Assembly: GCA_023442775.1 (NCBI GenBank)
Contig: JAEZXH010000010.1
Location: 1-64,000 of the forward strand
Reading direction: 5' to 3'
DNA length: 64,000 nucleotides
From: Bacillota bacterium
Lineage (GTDB): Bacteria; Bacillota; Clostridia; Tissierellales; Peptoniphilaceae
The notes under the pieces are model-generated. The model was not told where the DNA came from. It worked only from the letters and a program-made list of their open reading frames with translations, and did no database searches. The position numbers were made by a program, and so were the translations under genes. How positions within the stretch are numbered: position 1 is the first letter of the stretch; every line of letters begins with the position of its first letter. Below are positions 51,748-61,291 of this stretch, piece by piece.

Positions 51748-53819
51748 TGGGGTCTCCATTCTAAGCCGATGCGATGGCGCTTCTCGTCGATACTCTCCAC
51801 GGCGACCTCGACAATGTCCCCAACTTGGAAGAGGTCTCGGGGGTGCTTCTTCGACCCGGCCATGGCACTGCGGTGGATGAGGCCATCTTGTTTCACACCG
51901 ATGTCTACAAAGGCCCCAAAGTCTACGACGTTTCGCACCGTGCCCTTTAAGACCATGCCCACGGTGAGGTCCTCAAAGGCGAGGACGTCGCTGCGAAGAA
52001 TGGGAGCCTCCAGGTCTTGACGCGGGTCGCGCCCCGGCTTTTTGAGTTCGGCGACGATGTCTTGTAGGGTGGGGAGGCCGACCCCTAATTCCTCGGCGGT
52101 GGCGGCGAGATTGAGGGAATCCAAGTCCTTGTCCATGAGTTTTCGCGCCACGTCGTAGCTCTCGGGGTGGACGGCGGTGCGGTCCAAGAGATCCTCTCCG
52201 TCGGGGATGCGCAAGAATCCCGCCGCCTGTTGGTAAGTCTTCGGCCCGAGGCCCGGGACCTTTTGAATCTCCTTCCGAGAGCGGAAGGGCCCCTTCTCGA
52301 GGCGAGTGTCCACGAGGCTCTTCGCAAGTTTTGGCCCAAAGCCCGCCACGTGTTCCAAGAGGCTCTTCGACGCGGTGTTCACGTCGACGCCGACAGAGTT
52401 GACACAGTCTTCCACGACGCCGTCCAATGTCTCCTCGAGTTCTTGGCGATTGAGGTCGTGTTGGTATTGGCCGACACCGATGTGGCGAGGTTCAATCTTG
52501 ACCAGTTCCGCCAAGGGGTCCTGAAGCCGGCGTCCGATGGAGATGGCGCCGCGAATGGTGACGTCGAGGTCGGGGAATTCTTCCACCCCCACCTCCGAGG
52601 CGCTGTAGATACTCGCCCCCGCCTCGTTGACGATGGCATAGCGCACGTCGAGGGACTTTTCTCGGATGAGGTCGGCGACGAGTTTTTCCGTCTCCCGGCT
52701 CGCGGTGCCGTTTCCGATGGCGATGACGTTGACGGCGTACTTGCGAATCATCGTCTCCATCTTCCTGAGGGCCTCGGCTTTCCGGCTCGTGCTCCCGACG
52801 AGGTAGAAGACGCCATAGTTTAAGACGGCTCCGTGGGGATCGAGGACGGCAAACTTACACCCGGTACGAATCCCCGGGTCCAAGGCGAGGATCCGCGCCC
52901 CCGCCAAGGGGCGCCCAAGGAGGAGGGGGCGGAGGTTCTCCCCGAAGACGGCGATGGCCTGACTCTGGGCCTTGGCTGTTAAGTCGTGGCGAATCTCCCG
53001 CTCCACCGCCGGGTAGACGAGGCGTTTGAGTCCATCTTTGACGGCGAGGTTTCGCTCTTCCTCGAAGGGATTCTCCCGGTTGTAGAGGGAGAGGATTTGA
53101 CTCGTCAAGAGCTCCTCGTCAAAGGCGAGGGAAATCTTCAAGGCCTCTTCTCTCTCTCCACGGTCCATGGCGAGGATGCGATAGCCCACGGGGCGGCGGA
53201 GGCTCTCCTGGTGCTCCTTGTACATCTCGTAGGTGTCGGAGGGGTTCTTCCCCTCAGAGGAGACGAGAGAGCCGGCTCGGGAGAGAAACATCTTCACAAT
53301 GCTTCTGACCCTCGGGTCGTCGCCGACGATTTCCGCCACCACGTCTCGGGCTCCCTGAAGAATGTCCTCCTGGGAAGCCTCTTCCAAGAGGGGAGCCATG
53401 AGGGCGTCGAGGTCCTCCTTCGTGGCGCCGTTTTTCAAGAAGAGTTCTCCGATGGGGCCATAGCCCTTCTCTCTGGCAATGACGCCACGGGTGCGCCGCT
53501 TGGGCCGGTAGGGGCGATAGAGGTCCTCGAGTTCCGTCACCGTCTCGGCGGCTTTCACTTGACCGGCGAGCTCGACCGTGAGGACGCCGAGGGTCTCCAT
53601 CTTCCGAAGGATGTCCTCTCTCTTCTCCTCGAGGTTTCGCAGTTGTTTCAGGCGACTCTCCAAGGCGCGAAGGGTGACGTCCTCTAGGCCTCCCGTCACC
53701 TCTTTGCGGTAACGGGCGATGAAGGGAATGGTCTGTCCCTCGTCGAGGAGGGCGACGGTCTTCTCCACCGCTTCCGGGGAGAGGGACAATTCTTGCGCCA
53801 GGCGAACAATCAGATCCAT
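51744..53819 (-). CDS. tex: Tex-family RNA-binding transcriptional accessory protein
   Basis: The 691-residue protein has the Tex order: N-terminal helix bundle (IPFIARYRKEVTGGLEDV at about 32-50), the YqgF/RuvX-like domain (ILALDPGIRTGCKFAVLD near 325), tandem helix-hairpin-helix motifs (KSLLEHVAGFGPKLAK, KVPGLGPKTYQQAAGFLRI) and a C-terminal S1 domain (LTVGMVLKGTVRNVVDFGAFVDIGV region). Tex binds nucleic acid and influences transcription and RNA turnover. It overlaps the amidohydrolase gene by four bases. Confidence 0.97.
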   Translation of the reverse strand: MDLIVRLAQELSLSPEAVEKTVALLDEGQTIPFIARYRKEVTGGLEDVTLRALESRLKQLRNLEEKREDILRKMETLGVLTVELAGQVKAAETVTELEDLYRPYRPKRRTRGVIAREKGYGPIGELFLKNGATKEDLDALMAPLLEEASQEDILQGARDVVAEIVGDDPRVRSIVKMFLSRAGSLVSSEGKNPSDTYEMYKEHQESLRRPVGYRILAMDRGEREEALKISLAFDEELLTSQILSLYNRENPFEEERNLAVKDGLKRLVYPAVEREIRHDLTAKAQSQAIAVFGENLRPLLLGRPLAGARILALDPGIRTGCKFAVLDPHGAVLNYGVFYLVGSTSRKAEALRKMETMIRKYAVNVIAIGNGTASRETEKLVADLIREKSLDVRYAIVNEAGASIYSASEVGVEEFPDLDVTIRGAISIGRRLQDPLAELVKIEPRHIGVGQYQHDLNRQELEETLDGVVEDCVNSVGVDVNTASKSLLEHVAGFGPKLAKSLVDTRLEKGPFRSRKEIQKVPGLGPKTYQQAAGFLRIPDGEDLLDRTAVHPESYDVARKLMDKDLDSLNLAATAEELGVGLPTLQDIVAELKKPGRDPRQDLEAPILRSDVLAFEDLTVGMVLKGTVRNVVDFGAFVDIGVKQDGLIHRSAMAGSKKHPRDLFQVGDIVEVAVESIDEKRHRIGLEWRPQ

Positions 53820-53912
53820 AGGTCTCCTTTCTCGGGTTGTGGACGTGTGTCACGGGTTCGTCTCCATGGGTCCTGCACCCTTTGAGAAGTTTCCGTGACC
53901 ATCCTAGATAGA

Positions 53913-53936
53913 AGAAAGACCGGGAGCCCCGGTCCT
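53913..53936 (-). terminator. Terminator after prfB
   Basis: Minus strand GACCGGG-GCT-CCCGGTC followed by TTTCTTC, directly after the prfB stop. Confidence 0.8.
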
Positions 53937-55036
53937 TACTGTGCCTTTAAGTAGGCGTTGATAAAGGTGTCGAGATCGCCGTCCATGACTCGGTTGACGT
54001 CGCCAACCTCGGCGCCGGTGCGGTGATCCTTCACCATGGTGTAGGGCTGGAAGACGTAGGATCGAATCTGAGAACCCCAGGCAATCTGGGCGTAGTTGCC
54101 CTGGAGGTCTTCGATCTTCTCCTTCTTCTCCTCTTCCGCCAAGGCGATGAGTTTCGCCTTCAACATCTGCATGGCCCGCTCCCGGTTTTGAATCTGGGAG
54201 CGTTCATTTTGACATTGGACCACAATCCCCGTGGGCTTGTGGGTGATGCGCACCGCCGAGTCCGTGGTGTTGACGTGCTGTCCACCAGCACCACTGGATC
54301 GGTAGGTGTCCACCTTCAGATCCTCGTCGCGAATTTCCACATCCGTCTCTTCGTCGAGTTCGGGGAAGACATCCACGGAGGAGAATGAGGTGTGGCGCTT
54401 CTTCGCCGCGTCGAAGGGGGAGATGCGCACGAGGCGGTGGACCCCCTTTTCCGCCTTCAAATACCCATAGGCGTGGGGACCACTCATCTTCATGGTCACC
54501 GACTTGATCCCCGCTTCGTCCTCGGTTTGCAGGTCCAAGGTCTCCACCTTGAAGCCTTTCTTTTCCCCGTAGCGACGATACATCCGGTAGAGCATGTCCG
54601 CCCAGTCCTGGGCCTCGGTGCCGCCTGCTCCCGCGTGGATGCTCACGATGGCGTCGGAGTCATCGTATTCCCCGTCGAGGAGGGTGGCGAGTTTGAAGCT
54701 CTCCGCATCCTCTTCAATGGCCTCGAGGCTCTCCTTGAAGGAGTCGTAGAGTTCCGTGTCCTCTTCCTCCTCCATGAGCTCCATCATCACCCGCGCCTCT
54801 TCAATCTCCTCCATGAGCTTGTCGTAGGTTTCGATGGTCTCCCGGAGAGAATTCTGCTTCTTGATGACCTTCTGGGCCTTCTGGGAATCGTCCCAGAATC
54901 CTGGGGCCATGGTCTGTTCCTCCAAGGCGGCGTGCTGAGCCCGCAGCTCCTCTAAGTCGAGGGAGCTCCCAAGCTCTTTCACGAGGTGCTCCGCCTGATC
55001 GAGACGTTCCTTATCGAGATAGAGATTCTGTTCCAT
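53936..55036 (-). CDS. prfB: Peptide chain release factor 2 without a programmed frameshift
   Basis: The 366-residue class I release factor ends translation at UGA and UAA. The SPF recognition motif (RISPFDA) and the catalytic GGQ in SSGAGGQHVNTTDSA are present. In many bacteria codon 26 is an in-frame UGA within CUU-UGA-C that forces a +1 frameshift for autoregulation. Here the equivalent position reads CTC-GAC (Leu-Asp in SSLDLEEL) in one continuous frame. The start has a GGGAGGGAG site. It lies 14 bases downstream of secA, the classical secA-prfB order. Confidence 0.97.
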   Translation of the reverse strand: MEQNLYLDKERLDQAEHLVKELGSSLDLEELRAQHAALEEQTMAPGFWDDSQKAQKVIKKQNSLRETIETYDKLMEEIEEARVMMELMEEEEDTELYDSFKESLEAIEEDAESFKLATLLDGEYDDSDAIVSIHAGAGGTEAQDWADMLYRMYRRYGEKKGFKVETLDLQTEDEAGIKSVTMKMSGPHAYGYLKAEKGVHRLVRISPFDAAKKRHTSFSSVDVFPELDEETDVEIRDEDLKVDTYRSSGAGGQHVNTTDSAVRITHKPTGIVVQCQNERSQIQNRERAMQMLKAKLIALAEEEKKEKIEDLQGNYAQIAWGSQIRSYVFQPYTMVKDHRTGAEVGDVNRVMDGDLDTFINAYLKAQ

Positions 55037-55050
55037 GCTCCCTCCCTGTT

Positions 55051-57786
55051 CTAAGCGTTCTTTCCGCAGCAGTTCTTATACTTCTTCCCACTTCCGCAGG
55101 GGCAGGGGTCATTTCTGCCCACCTTTTCTCCCTTGCGGACGTAGGGTTTTTTCACCCCGTCCTCGGAAGGGGTCTCAATCTCCTTGGCGACGCGGACCCG
55201 TTGGACCCGCTCGGGGTTGACGACGTGGAAGAGCATCTTCACCGTATCTTCACGAATGGCTTCGTTCATCTTCTCAAACATATCGAAGCCTTCGTTTTGA
55301 TAGGCGCGCACCGGGTTGGTCTGCCCCACGGCGCGAAGGCCAATCCCTTGACGGAGTTGGTCCATGGCGTCGATGTGATCCATCCACTTCTGGTCCACGT
55401 TTTGAAGGAGCACCACCCGCTCCACTTCCCGGAAGCGATCGGCGCCAAACTCCTCTTCCTTCTCGGCGTAGCGCGCCTGTGCAAGCTCCGTCATAAAGTC
55501 GGTGATGGCCTCGGGGCTGTCGGTCTCGTGGCCTGCGAGGAATCCTTCCTCGAACATGAAGGTGTCCACCCCAAACTGGGTGAGGCCGCCGAGGTCCAAG
55601 GTGCGGTTGCCCTGTTCGTCGGGCTTGTTGTAGAAGTCCACATAGGAGGCGATGAGGCCGTGGATCATCTCCAAGATGTCCTCCTTGAAGGAATCCCCTT
55701 CGAGGACCTTCTTCCGCTCGCCGTAGATGACTTCCCGCTGTTTGTTCATGACGTCGTCGTATTGGAGGACGTGTTTACGGATGGAGAAGTTGTTGCCCTC
55801 CACCTTTCTCTGGGCGCTCTCGATGAGGCGGGTGAGAATTCGGTGTTCGATGGGCTCGTCCTCTGGGGCGTCGATGGTGTCCATGACGTTCTTGAACCGG
55901 TCTCCCGCAAAGAGGCGGATGAGGTCGTCGTCGGCGGAGATGTAGAACTTGGAACTTCCTGGGTCCCCTTGACGACCGGAACGACCGCGGAGCTGGTTGT
56001 CGATGCGTCGGCTCTCGTGGCGTTCGGTGCCGATGATGTGAAGGCCTCCGGCCTCGAGGACCTTCTTCGCCTCTTCGTCGGTTTGGGCCTTGAATTTCTC
56101 CAGGTACTGTTGGTAGAGCTTACGGGCTTCAATGACCCGCTCGTCGTCGGTCTCGAAGAAGGAGTCCACGAGTTCTAAGACCTCTTCGGGAGTGCCGAGT
56201 TTGACCAGTTCCTTCTTCGCCATGAACTCGGGATTTCCCCCGAGGACGATGTCCGTCCCACGACCGGCCATGTTGGTGGCGATGGTGACGGCGCCGTAGC
56301 GACCTGCCTGGGCGACGATCTCCGACTCCTGGGCGTGACGCTTGGCATTTAAGACTTGGTGAGGGATGCCGGCGCGCTTTAGGTACTTCGACAAGTGCTC
56401 ACTCTTCTCGATGGAGATGGTGCCGACGAGGACGGGTTGGCCCTTGGCGTGACGCTCTTTGATCTCCTCGGTGACGGCGCGGAACTTCGCGTCTTCGTTT
56501 CTGTAGATGGCGTCGTCTAAGTCCTTTCTCACCACGGGGCGGTTCGTCGGGATTTCGATGACGTCGATGTGGTAGATGTCCCGGAATTCCTCTTCTTCCG
56601 TCTTTGCCGTCCCGGTCATCCCGGCGAGTTTCTTGTACATGCGGAAGTAATTTTGGAAGGTGACGGTGGCGAGTGTCTTCGACTCGGCGCGGACCTCGAT
56701 GCCCTCCTTCGCCTCGATGGCTTGGTGGAGCCCTTCAGAGTAGCGACGGCCATACATCAAACGCCCGGTGAACTCGTCGACGATGATGATTTCCCCATCT
56801 TGGACCACGTAATCGATGTCCCGCTTCATGGTGCCGCGAGCCTTCAGGGCCTGGTTGATGTGGTGGGCGAGCTCCATGTTCTCGAGATCCGAGAGGTTCT
56901 CGACGCCAAAATAGCTCTCCGCCTTCACCGTCCCCTGGTCGGTCAGCGTCGCCGTCTTCTTCTTTTCGTCGACGACGAAATCCACGGTCTCGTCGTGGAA
57001 CTCTCGGTTGAAGATATCCATGACCTCTTCGTTTTGATCCTTGATGCGGAAGCTCAAGGTGTCCACGAAGTTCTTTGCACGAGTGTAGAGGTCCGTGGAC
57101 TCATCCCCTTGGCCGGAGATGATGAGCGGCGTTCTCGCCTCGTCGATGAGGATGGAGTCCACCTCGTCGACGATACAGTAGTTGAGGTCCCTTTGAACCC
57201 GCTCGGACTGGTAGATGACCATGTTGTCCCGGAGGTAGTCGAAGCCAAACTCGTTGTTGGTCCCATAGGTGATGTCGGAGCCGTAGGCAATTTGGCGCTC
57301 TTCCGGGCTCATGTCGTGGAGGATGCAGCCCACGGTGAGGCCCAAGAACTCGTAGACCTTCCCCATCCACTGCTTATCCCGGTTGGCCAGGTAGTCGTTG
57401 ACGGTGACTACGTGGACCCCGTCTCCCGAGAGGGCGTTGAGGTACGCCGGCAAGGTGGCCACAAGGGTCTTCCCTTCCCCGGTGCGCATCTCGGCAATCC
57501 GGCCTTGGTGAAGGATGATCCCCCCGATGATTTGCACCTCGAAGTGCTTCATCCCAAGGACGCGCCACGCCGCTTCTCGCATGACGGCAAAGGCCTCGAC
57601 GAGGAGATCGTCAAGACTTTCGCCGGCTTTGTATCGGTTCTTAAATTCTTCTGTCTTCGCCTTTAATGCTTCGTCGGAGAGGGCTTCCATCTCTTTCTCG
57701 AGGCCGAGAACCCCCTTGACGAGAGGCATAATCTTTTTGACTTCGCGTTCACTGTAGGAACCGAAGATGCTTTGGAACAATCCCAC
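55051..57786 (-). CDS. secA: Preprotein translocase ATPase SecA
   Basis: The 911-residue motor drives protein export through SecYEG. It has Walker A MRTGEGKTL near residue 100, the DEVDSILIDEARTPLIISG Walker B region, the preprotein-crosslinking domain, VATNMAGRGTDI-like motif (TIATNMAGRGTDIVLGG) and the arginine-finger GRSGRQGDPGSS. The C terminus has the SEC-C zinc motif CPCGSGKKYKNCC, which binds SecB or the ribosome. A TTGAAC-17-TATAAT promoter lies upstream. Confidence 0.99.
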   Translation of the reverse strand: MGLFQSIFGSYSEREVKKIMPLVKGVLGLEKEMEALSDEALKAKTEEFKNRYKAGESLDDLLVEAFAVMREAAWRVLGMKHFEVQIIGGIILHQGRIAEMRTGEGKTLVATLPAYLNALSGDGVHVVTVNDYLANRDKQWMGKVYEFLGLTVGCILHDMSPEERQIAYGSDITYGTNNEFGFDYLRDNMVIYQSERVQRDLNYCIVDEVDSILIDEARTPLIISGQGDESTDLYTRAKNFVDTLSFRIKDQNEEVMDIFNREFHDETVDFVVDEKKKTATLTDQGTVKAESYFGVENLSDLENMELAHHINQALKARGTMKRDIDYVVQDGEIIIVDEFTGRLMYGRRYSEGLHQAIEAKEGIEVRAESKTLATVTFQNYFRMYKKLAGMTGTAKTEEEEFRDIYHIDVIEIPTNRPVVRKDLDDAIYRNEDAKFRAVTEEIKERHAKGQPVLVGTISIEKSEHLSKYLKRAGIPHQVLNAKRHAQESEIVAQAGRYGAVTIATNMAGRGTDIVLGGNPEFMAKKELVKLGTPEEVLELVDSFFETDDERVIEARKLYQQYLEKFKAQTDEEAKKVLEAGGLHIIGTERHESRRIDNQLRGRSGRQGDPGSSKFYISADDDLIRLFAGDRFKNVMDTIDAPEDEPIEHRILTRLIESAQRKVEGNNFSIRKHVLQYDDVMNKQREVIYGERKKVLEGDSFKEDILEMIHGLIASYVDFYNKPDEQGNRTLDLGGLTQFGVDTFMFEEGFLAGHETDSPEAITDFMTELAQARYAEKEEEFGADRFREVERVVLLQNVDQKWMDHIDAMDQLRQGIGLRAVGQTNPVRAYQNEGFDMFEKMNEAIREDTVKMLFHVVNPERVQRVRVAKEIETPSEDGVKKPYVRKGEKVGRNDPCPCGSGKKYKNCCGKNA

Positions 57787-57821
57787 GTTCTCCCGCCTTT
57801 CTCTCTATACGCTAATTGTCA

Positions 57822-57850
57822 ATTATACCGCTTCTTGTCTCTATGTTCAA
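57822..57850 (-). promoter_or_regulatory. Promoter of the secA-prfB operon
   Basis: TTGAAC (57850-57845) and TATAAT (57827-57822) with a 17-base spacer on the minus strand. Confidence 0.82.
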
Positions 57851-57865
57851 GGTTTTGAGACCTCT

Positions 57866-58576
57866 TCACAAAAATTTCACCCCCTGTTGAAGCTCGGCGA
57901 TGTCTCTTGGGGTCGTGCCACAACAGCCGCCGATGCCATCGACGCCAAGGCCCACCAAGGCGAGGGCCCCTTCCACAAAATCCCCGCCCATGGCGTTTGG
58001 CTTGGCAATCAAAAAGCGTCTTGTCTCTTGGCGCAAGTGGGCGAGAGCCTCCTTCATCGACCAAGGCCCCGAGGAGCAGTTGAAGCCAAGTCCTGCGAGG
58101 TCGTAAGTCTCTCCAAGGCGCGCCAGGGCCTTGACCTCTTCCTTCGAAAAGCTCTCGTCGATGCTCATCGTCCCAAAGAGGGGGACGCCAAGGCTCGAAA
58201 GTGCGTCAAGGTCTCTCTCGAAATCCGCGAGATTCGTCTCAGTCTCGAGGAGGATTCCGTCGGCTCCTGCGACGACCTCCCCCACCCAAGAGAGTCTCTC
58301 CCCCATACTCGGGCCGAGGGAGAGGAAAATCTGTCGTCCAGTCCTCTTGGCGAGGGCGATGGCCTCCTTTGCGAGTGCCACTTTCTCCCCCTCCTCCATC
58401 GGGGTAAAGGCGAGGCTAAAAGTATTCGTCGAGATGACCTCGGCACCGGCGCGGGCATAGGCCTCGTGAATGGCGGCGACGACGTCGGGACAGGCTTTCG
58501 TCGCCTCGTGGGTGGGGCCACGAAAGCCCCGGGCGAAGAGCTCCGTCCCCATGGCCCCATCAAAGATGCGGACCAT
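57866..58576 (-). CDS. Homocysteine/selenocysteine S(e)-methyltransferase-family protein (short form)
   Basis: The 236-residue protein belongs to the homocysteine S-methyltransferase domain family (MmuM, BHMT, MetH N terminus and selenocysteine methyltransferases). It has the opening FDGAMGTELF, STNTFSLAF, the first zinc cysteine in GLGFNCSSGP and the paired zinc cysteines in GIGGCCGTTP. It is shorter than the usual 300 or so residues. The start ATG at 58576 has a GGAGAG site and overlaps mnmH by 17 bases; the longer frame has no site. Linkage to mnmH and selD makes a selenium-related methylation role plausible but unproven. Confidence 0.85.
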   Translation of the reverse strand: MVRIFDGAMGTELFARGFRGPTHEATKACPDVVAAIHEAYARAGAEVISTNTFSLAFTPMEEGEKVALAKEAIALAKRTGRQIFLSLGPSMGERLSWVGEVVAGADGILLETETNLADFERDLDALSSLGVPLFGTMSIDESFSKEEVKALARLGETYDLAGLGFNCSSGPWSMKEALAHLRQETRRFLIAKPNAMGGDFVEGALALVGLGVDGIGGCCGTTPRDIAELQQGVKFL

Positions 58577-59576
58577 AGTCTCTCCAAATCTCTTCGGCAC
58601 AGGCCTTGGAGTCTCGATTGGTGTAGGTCTTCTCCACCTCGGTCCCCAGGCGATACTTCGGGTCATAATAACTCGTCATGAGCTCCTCGATGAGGCTATC
58701 CACCTCTTGGTTGCGAAACTTCTCCTCCATGGCGAGAAGGCGTTTCGGGTTCACGTAACGGCCGAGGCTGTGGAGGGCGCGAAGAATCTCCTCGTCATTT
58801 CCCTCTTTCACGTATTCCTCTCGAATCCGGGCCACGCGACACTCCATCGGCGCATCGATGCGCAGGCGGATACTTTTTCTCATCTTTTCGTGAAGGGACT
58901 TGGGCAAGAGGAGGCTTCCGATGCGCATGGATTCACCCTCGGTAAAGATGGGCCCCTCTTCCCCTTCGAGGGCGTCAAAGAGGGCGGACTCGAATTGCTT
59001 TTGACTGGGCTGATCTCCCAACCCCACGCCCCCTAAGAGAGAGCCTCTGTGGTTCGCCAGGCCCTCGAGGTCGAGAACCCGGGCGCCGAGGTCTTGGAGT
59101 TCTTCTAGAATCTCCGTCTTCCCACACCCCGTCATCCCATCGAGGACGATGAAATGATGCTTGGCGATGCGCTCTTCGAGGCCCTCGCGCACAAACTTCC
59201 GATAGGCCTTGTACCCGCCTTCGAGGCGAGAGACGGGGACGTCCATGCCGTGGCGCAGGAGGTGAAAGAGGCTGCGGCTCCTATAGCCCCCTCGGGCGCA
59301 ATAGATGACCAGGTCTTTGTGTTCCCGGGTGAGGCGAAAGATCTCCTCCATCATCGCCGGGAATTTTTGACTCACAAACAAGACCCCTTGCCGCTTTGCC
59401 TCTTCGATGTCCCCCTGGACGTAGAGGGTCCCCACCACGGCGCGCTCCTCGTCGTCTAAGAGGGGAAGATTCACCGCTCCCGGGATGTGGGCATCTTCGT
59501 ATTCCTTGGGACTGCGCACGTCGAGAAAGAGGACCTCTCGTCCTTGGCAGTCTTCGATTTTCCATTCTCCATACAT
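58560..59576 (-). CDS. mnmH: tRNA 2-selenouridine synthase
   Basis: The 338-residue SelU/MnmH enzyme replaces sulfur with selenium in 5-methylaminomethyl-2-thiouridine at the wobble position of tRNA, using selenophosphate. It has an N-terminal rhodanese domain with the active cysteine in IYCARGGYRSRS (Cys 93) and a P-loop domain with Walker A GMTGCGKT at 147-154. The ATG at 59576 is favoured; one at 59588 overlaps the AAGGA. A TGG-TATAAT extended -10 is so close that the leader would be only a few bases. SelD is encoded divergently. Confidence 0.95.
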   Translation of the reverse strand: MYGEWKIEDCQGREVLFLDVRSPKEYEDAHIPGAVNLPLLDDEERAVVGTLYVQGDIEEAKRQGVLFVSQKFPAMMEEIFRLTREHKDLVIYCARGGYRSRSLFHLLRHGMDVPVSRLEGGYKAYRKFVREGLEERIAKHHFIVLDGMTGCGKTEILEELQDLGARVLDLEGLANHRGSLLGGVGLGDQPSQKQFESALFDALEGEEGPIFTEGESMRIGSLLLPKSLHEKMRKSIRLRIDAPMECRVARIREEYVKEGNDEEILRALHSLGRYVNPKRLLAMEEKFRNQEVDSLIEELMTSYYDPKYRLGTEVEKTYTNRDSKACAEEIWRDYGPHL

Positions 59577-59593
59577 TGAAATCACCATCCTTC

Positions 59594-59602
59594 ATTATAC
59601 CA
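59594..59602 (-). promoter_or_regulatory. Extended -10 promoter for mnmH
   Basis: Minus strand TGG-TATAAT, about 18 bases from the mnmH start, implying a very short leader. Confidence 0.5.
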
Positions 59603-59628
59603 CGTCCCCAAAGGCCTCCCCTTGGCTG

Positions 59629-59637
59629 TGCTATAAT
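59629..59637 (+). promoter_or_regulatory. Extended -10 promoter for the selD operon
   Basis: Plus strand TGC-TATAAT, about 32 bases upstream of the selD start and back to back with the mnmH promoter. Confidence 0.65.
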
Positions 59638-59668
59638 TAGAGAAAGAAGTTTCTAGAAAGGAGAAGCC

Positions 59669-60697
59669 ATGAGTCAAGATCTCTTTGTCTGTGGGGGGTG
59701 CAATGCGAAGATTGGCGCCAAGGACCTGGACAAGATTCTCCAGGCCATCCCCATCCACAAGCGCGACGACGTCCTCGTGGGCTTCGAGAAGAAAGACGAC
59801 GCCGCGGTGATTCAGATGGGAGAAGACCTCGCCATCACCACCGTGGATTTCTTCCCGCCGATGGTGACGGACCCCTATCTCTTTGGGCGCATCGCCGCCA
59901 CCAATGCCCTCTCGGACATCTACGCCATGGGAGGAGAGGTCATCAGTGCCATGAACCTCGTCTGTTTCCCCGAGGAAGAGGACCCGGCGATTCTCTCGGA
60001 AATCCTCCGAGGGGGTGCCGAGGTGGTGGCGGAGGCGGGAGCCACCCTCTGCGGGGGACACTCGATCCACGACCCACGGATTAAGTACGGCCTCTCCGTC
60101 TTCGGAAAGGCGACAAAGGACACCCTCTGGCGCAACGACACGGCCCGGGAAGGGGATGCCCTCATTCTCACAAAACCCCTCGGCGTCTCCCTTCTCATGA
60201 CGGGCTACACCGTGGGGGAAGTCTCAGAGGAGGACTTTCAAAAGGCCCTCGCCTTCATGGCCACGTCGAACAAAGCCGCTGCAGAGATTCTTAAGAAGTT
60301 CTCCCCCCACGCCGTCACCGACGTCACGGGATTTGGTCTCTTGGGCCACCTCGCCGAGATCTGCGACCATCGGTTGACAGCGACCCTCTTCATGGAGGAG
60401 ATTCCCATGATGGATGGCGCGAAGAAGGCGGCGGAGGAATTCGTCCTCACCGCCGGAGGCCAGCGCAACCGCAAGGCCTTGGAGGAGAAGGTCCTCCTCG
60501 AGGGTCTCTCCTTCGCCGAGGAGGAGATTCTCTTCGATCCCCAGACCTCGGGGGGCCTTCTCGTCGCCCTCTCCCAAGACCGACTCCAAGATGCCCTCGC
60601 CTCCCTTCACGCCGCAGGAATCGACGCTCGTCACATTGGAAACCTGGGACCGTCCCTTGCCATTGACGTCCTCGTAAAACACCAAAGAACCCACTAG
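59669..60697 (+). CDS. selD: Selenide, water dikinase (selenophosphate synthase), cysteine form
   Basis: The 342-residue enzyme makes selenophosphate from selenide and ATP. The N-terminal catalytic region CGGCNAK places Cys 11 and Lys 14 at the positions used in SelD; Cys 8 precedes them. Other motifs are DDAAVIQ, TTVDFFPPMVTDPYLFGRI, SDIYAMGG and FDPQTSGGLLV. The catalytic residue is cysteine, not selenocysteine. It is first in a four-gene operon with yedF, a DUF3343 gene and a cysteine desulfurase, and divergent from mnmH. Ribosome binding site AAAGGAG. Confidence 0.97.
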   Translation: MSQDLFVCGGCNAKIGAKDLDKILQAIPIHKRDDVLVGFEKKDDAAVIQMGEDLAITTVDFFPPMVTDPYLFGRIAATNALSDIYAMGGEVISAMNLVCFPEEEDPAILSEILRGGAEVVAEAGATLCGGHSIHDPRIKYGLSVFGKATKDTLWRNDTAREGDALILTKPLGVSLLMTGYTVGEVSEEDFQKALAFMATSNKAAAEILKKFSPHAVTDVTGFGLLGHLAEICDHRLTATLFMEEIPMMDGAKKAAEEFVLTAGGQRNRKALEEKVLLEGLSFAEEEILFDPQTSGGLLVALSQDRLQDALASLHAAGIDARHIGNLGPSLAIDVLVKHQRTH

Positions 60698-60706
60698 GAG
60701 GAACTT

Positions 60707-61291
60707 ATGAACACCATCGATGCCCTGGGCCTCGCCTGCCCCCAACCCGTCATCCTCACAAAGCGCGTCATTCGCGACGAGAATCCGGAGGAACTCCTCG
60801 TCCTCGTAGATAACGAAATCGCCACGGAAAACCTGGCGAAGATGGCGAAGGAACTCGCCTACACCGTCTCCACCACCCACCCAGAAGAGGGGCGCTACGA
60901 AGTCCGCCTCACGAAAACGGGCGCCGCCAAGGAAGAGAAGACGACTCCTGCAAGGAACTCCTATGTGGTCGTCTTGGCCCACAATCTCATGGGCAGCGGC
61001 GACGAAGCCCTCTCAAAGACCTTGATGAAGAGCTTCCTCTACGCCCTCACGGAACAAGACGAGCTCCCGGAAGCGGTGCTTTGTTACAACGCCGGAGTCT
61101 TCCTCACCTCCGAGGAGTCCGACGCCTTAGAGGACCTGAAAACCCTCGAAGAGAAGGGGGTCTCCATTCTCTCCTGTGGCCTCTGCCTCGACTACTACCA
61201 CCGCAAGGAGAATCTCCTCGTCGGTGAGGTGACGAATATGTACCGCATCGTGGAGCTCATGCGCACCCACCACGTGGTGAAGCCCTGGTAA
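60707..61291 (+). CDS. yedF: Selenium metabolism protein YedF (TusA-like plus DsrE-like)
   Basis: The 194-residue protein fuses an N-terminal TusA/SirA-like domain (IDALGLACPQPVILTKR, with the conserved CPxP cysteine at residue 11) to a C-terminal DsrE/F-like domain with a cysteine in ILSCGLCLDYY. This fusion is typically encoded next to selD and is thought to carry selenium or sulfur. It starts nine bases after selD with AGGAGG and overlaps the DUF3343 gene by one base. Confidence 0.93.
   Translation: MNTIDALGLACPQPVILTKRVIRDENPEELLVLVDNEIATENLAKMAKELAYTVSTTHPEEGRYEVRLTKTGAAKEEKTTPARNSYVVVLAHNLMGSGDEALSKTLMKSFLYALTEQDELPEAVLCYNAGVFLTSEESDALEDLKTLEEKGVSILSCGLCLDYYHRKENLLVGEVTNMYRIVELMRTHHVVKPW

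Noticed and set aside
56569..57666. 365-residue plus-strand frame opposite secA
   Set aside because: Antisense shadow of secA, which is unmistakable.
59669..60697. Selenocysteine-containing SelD or other in-frame UGA selenoproteins
   Set aside because: The catalytic position in SelD is a cysteine codon, and I saw no gene in the window interrupted by an in-frame TGA with conserved sequence on both sides.
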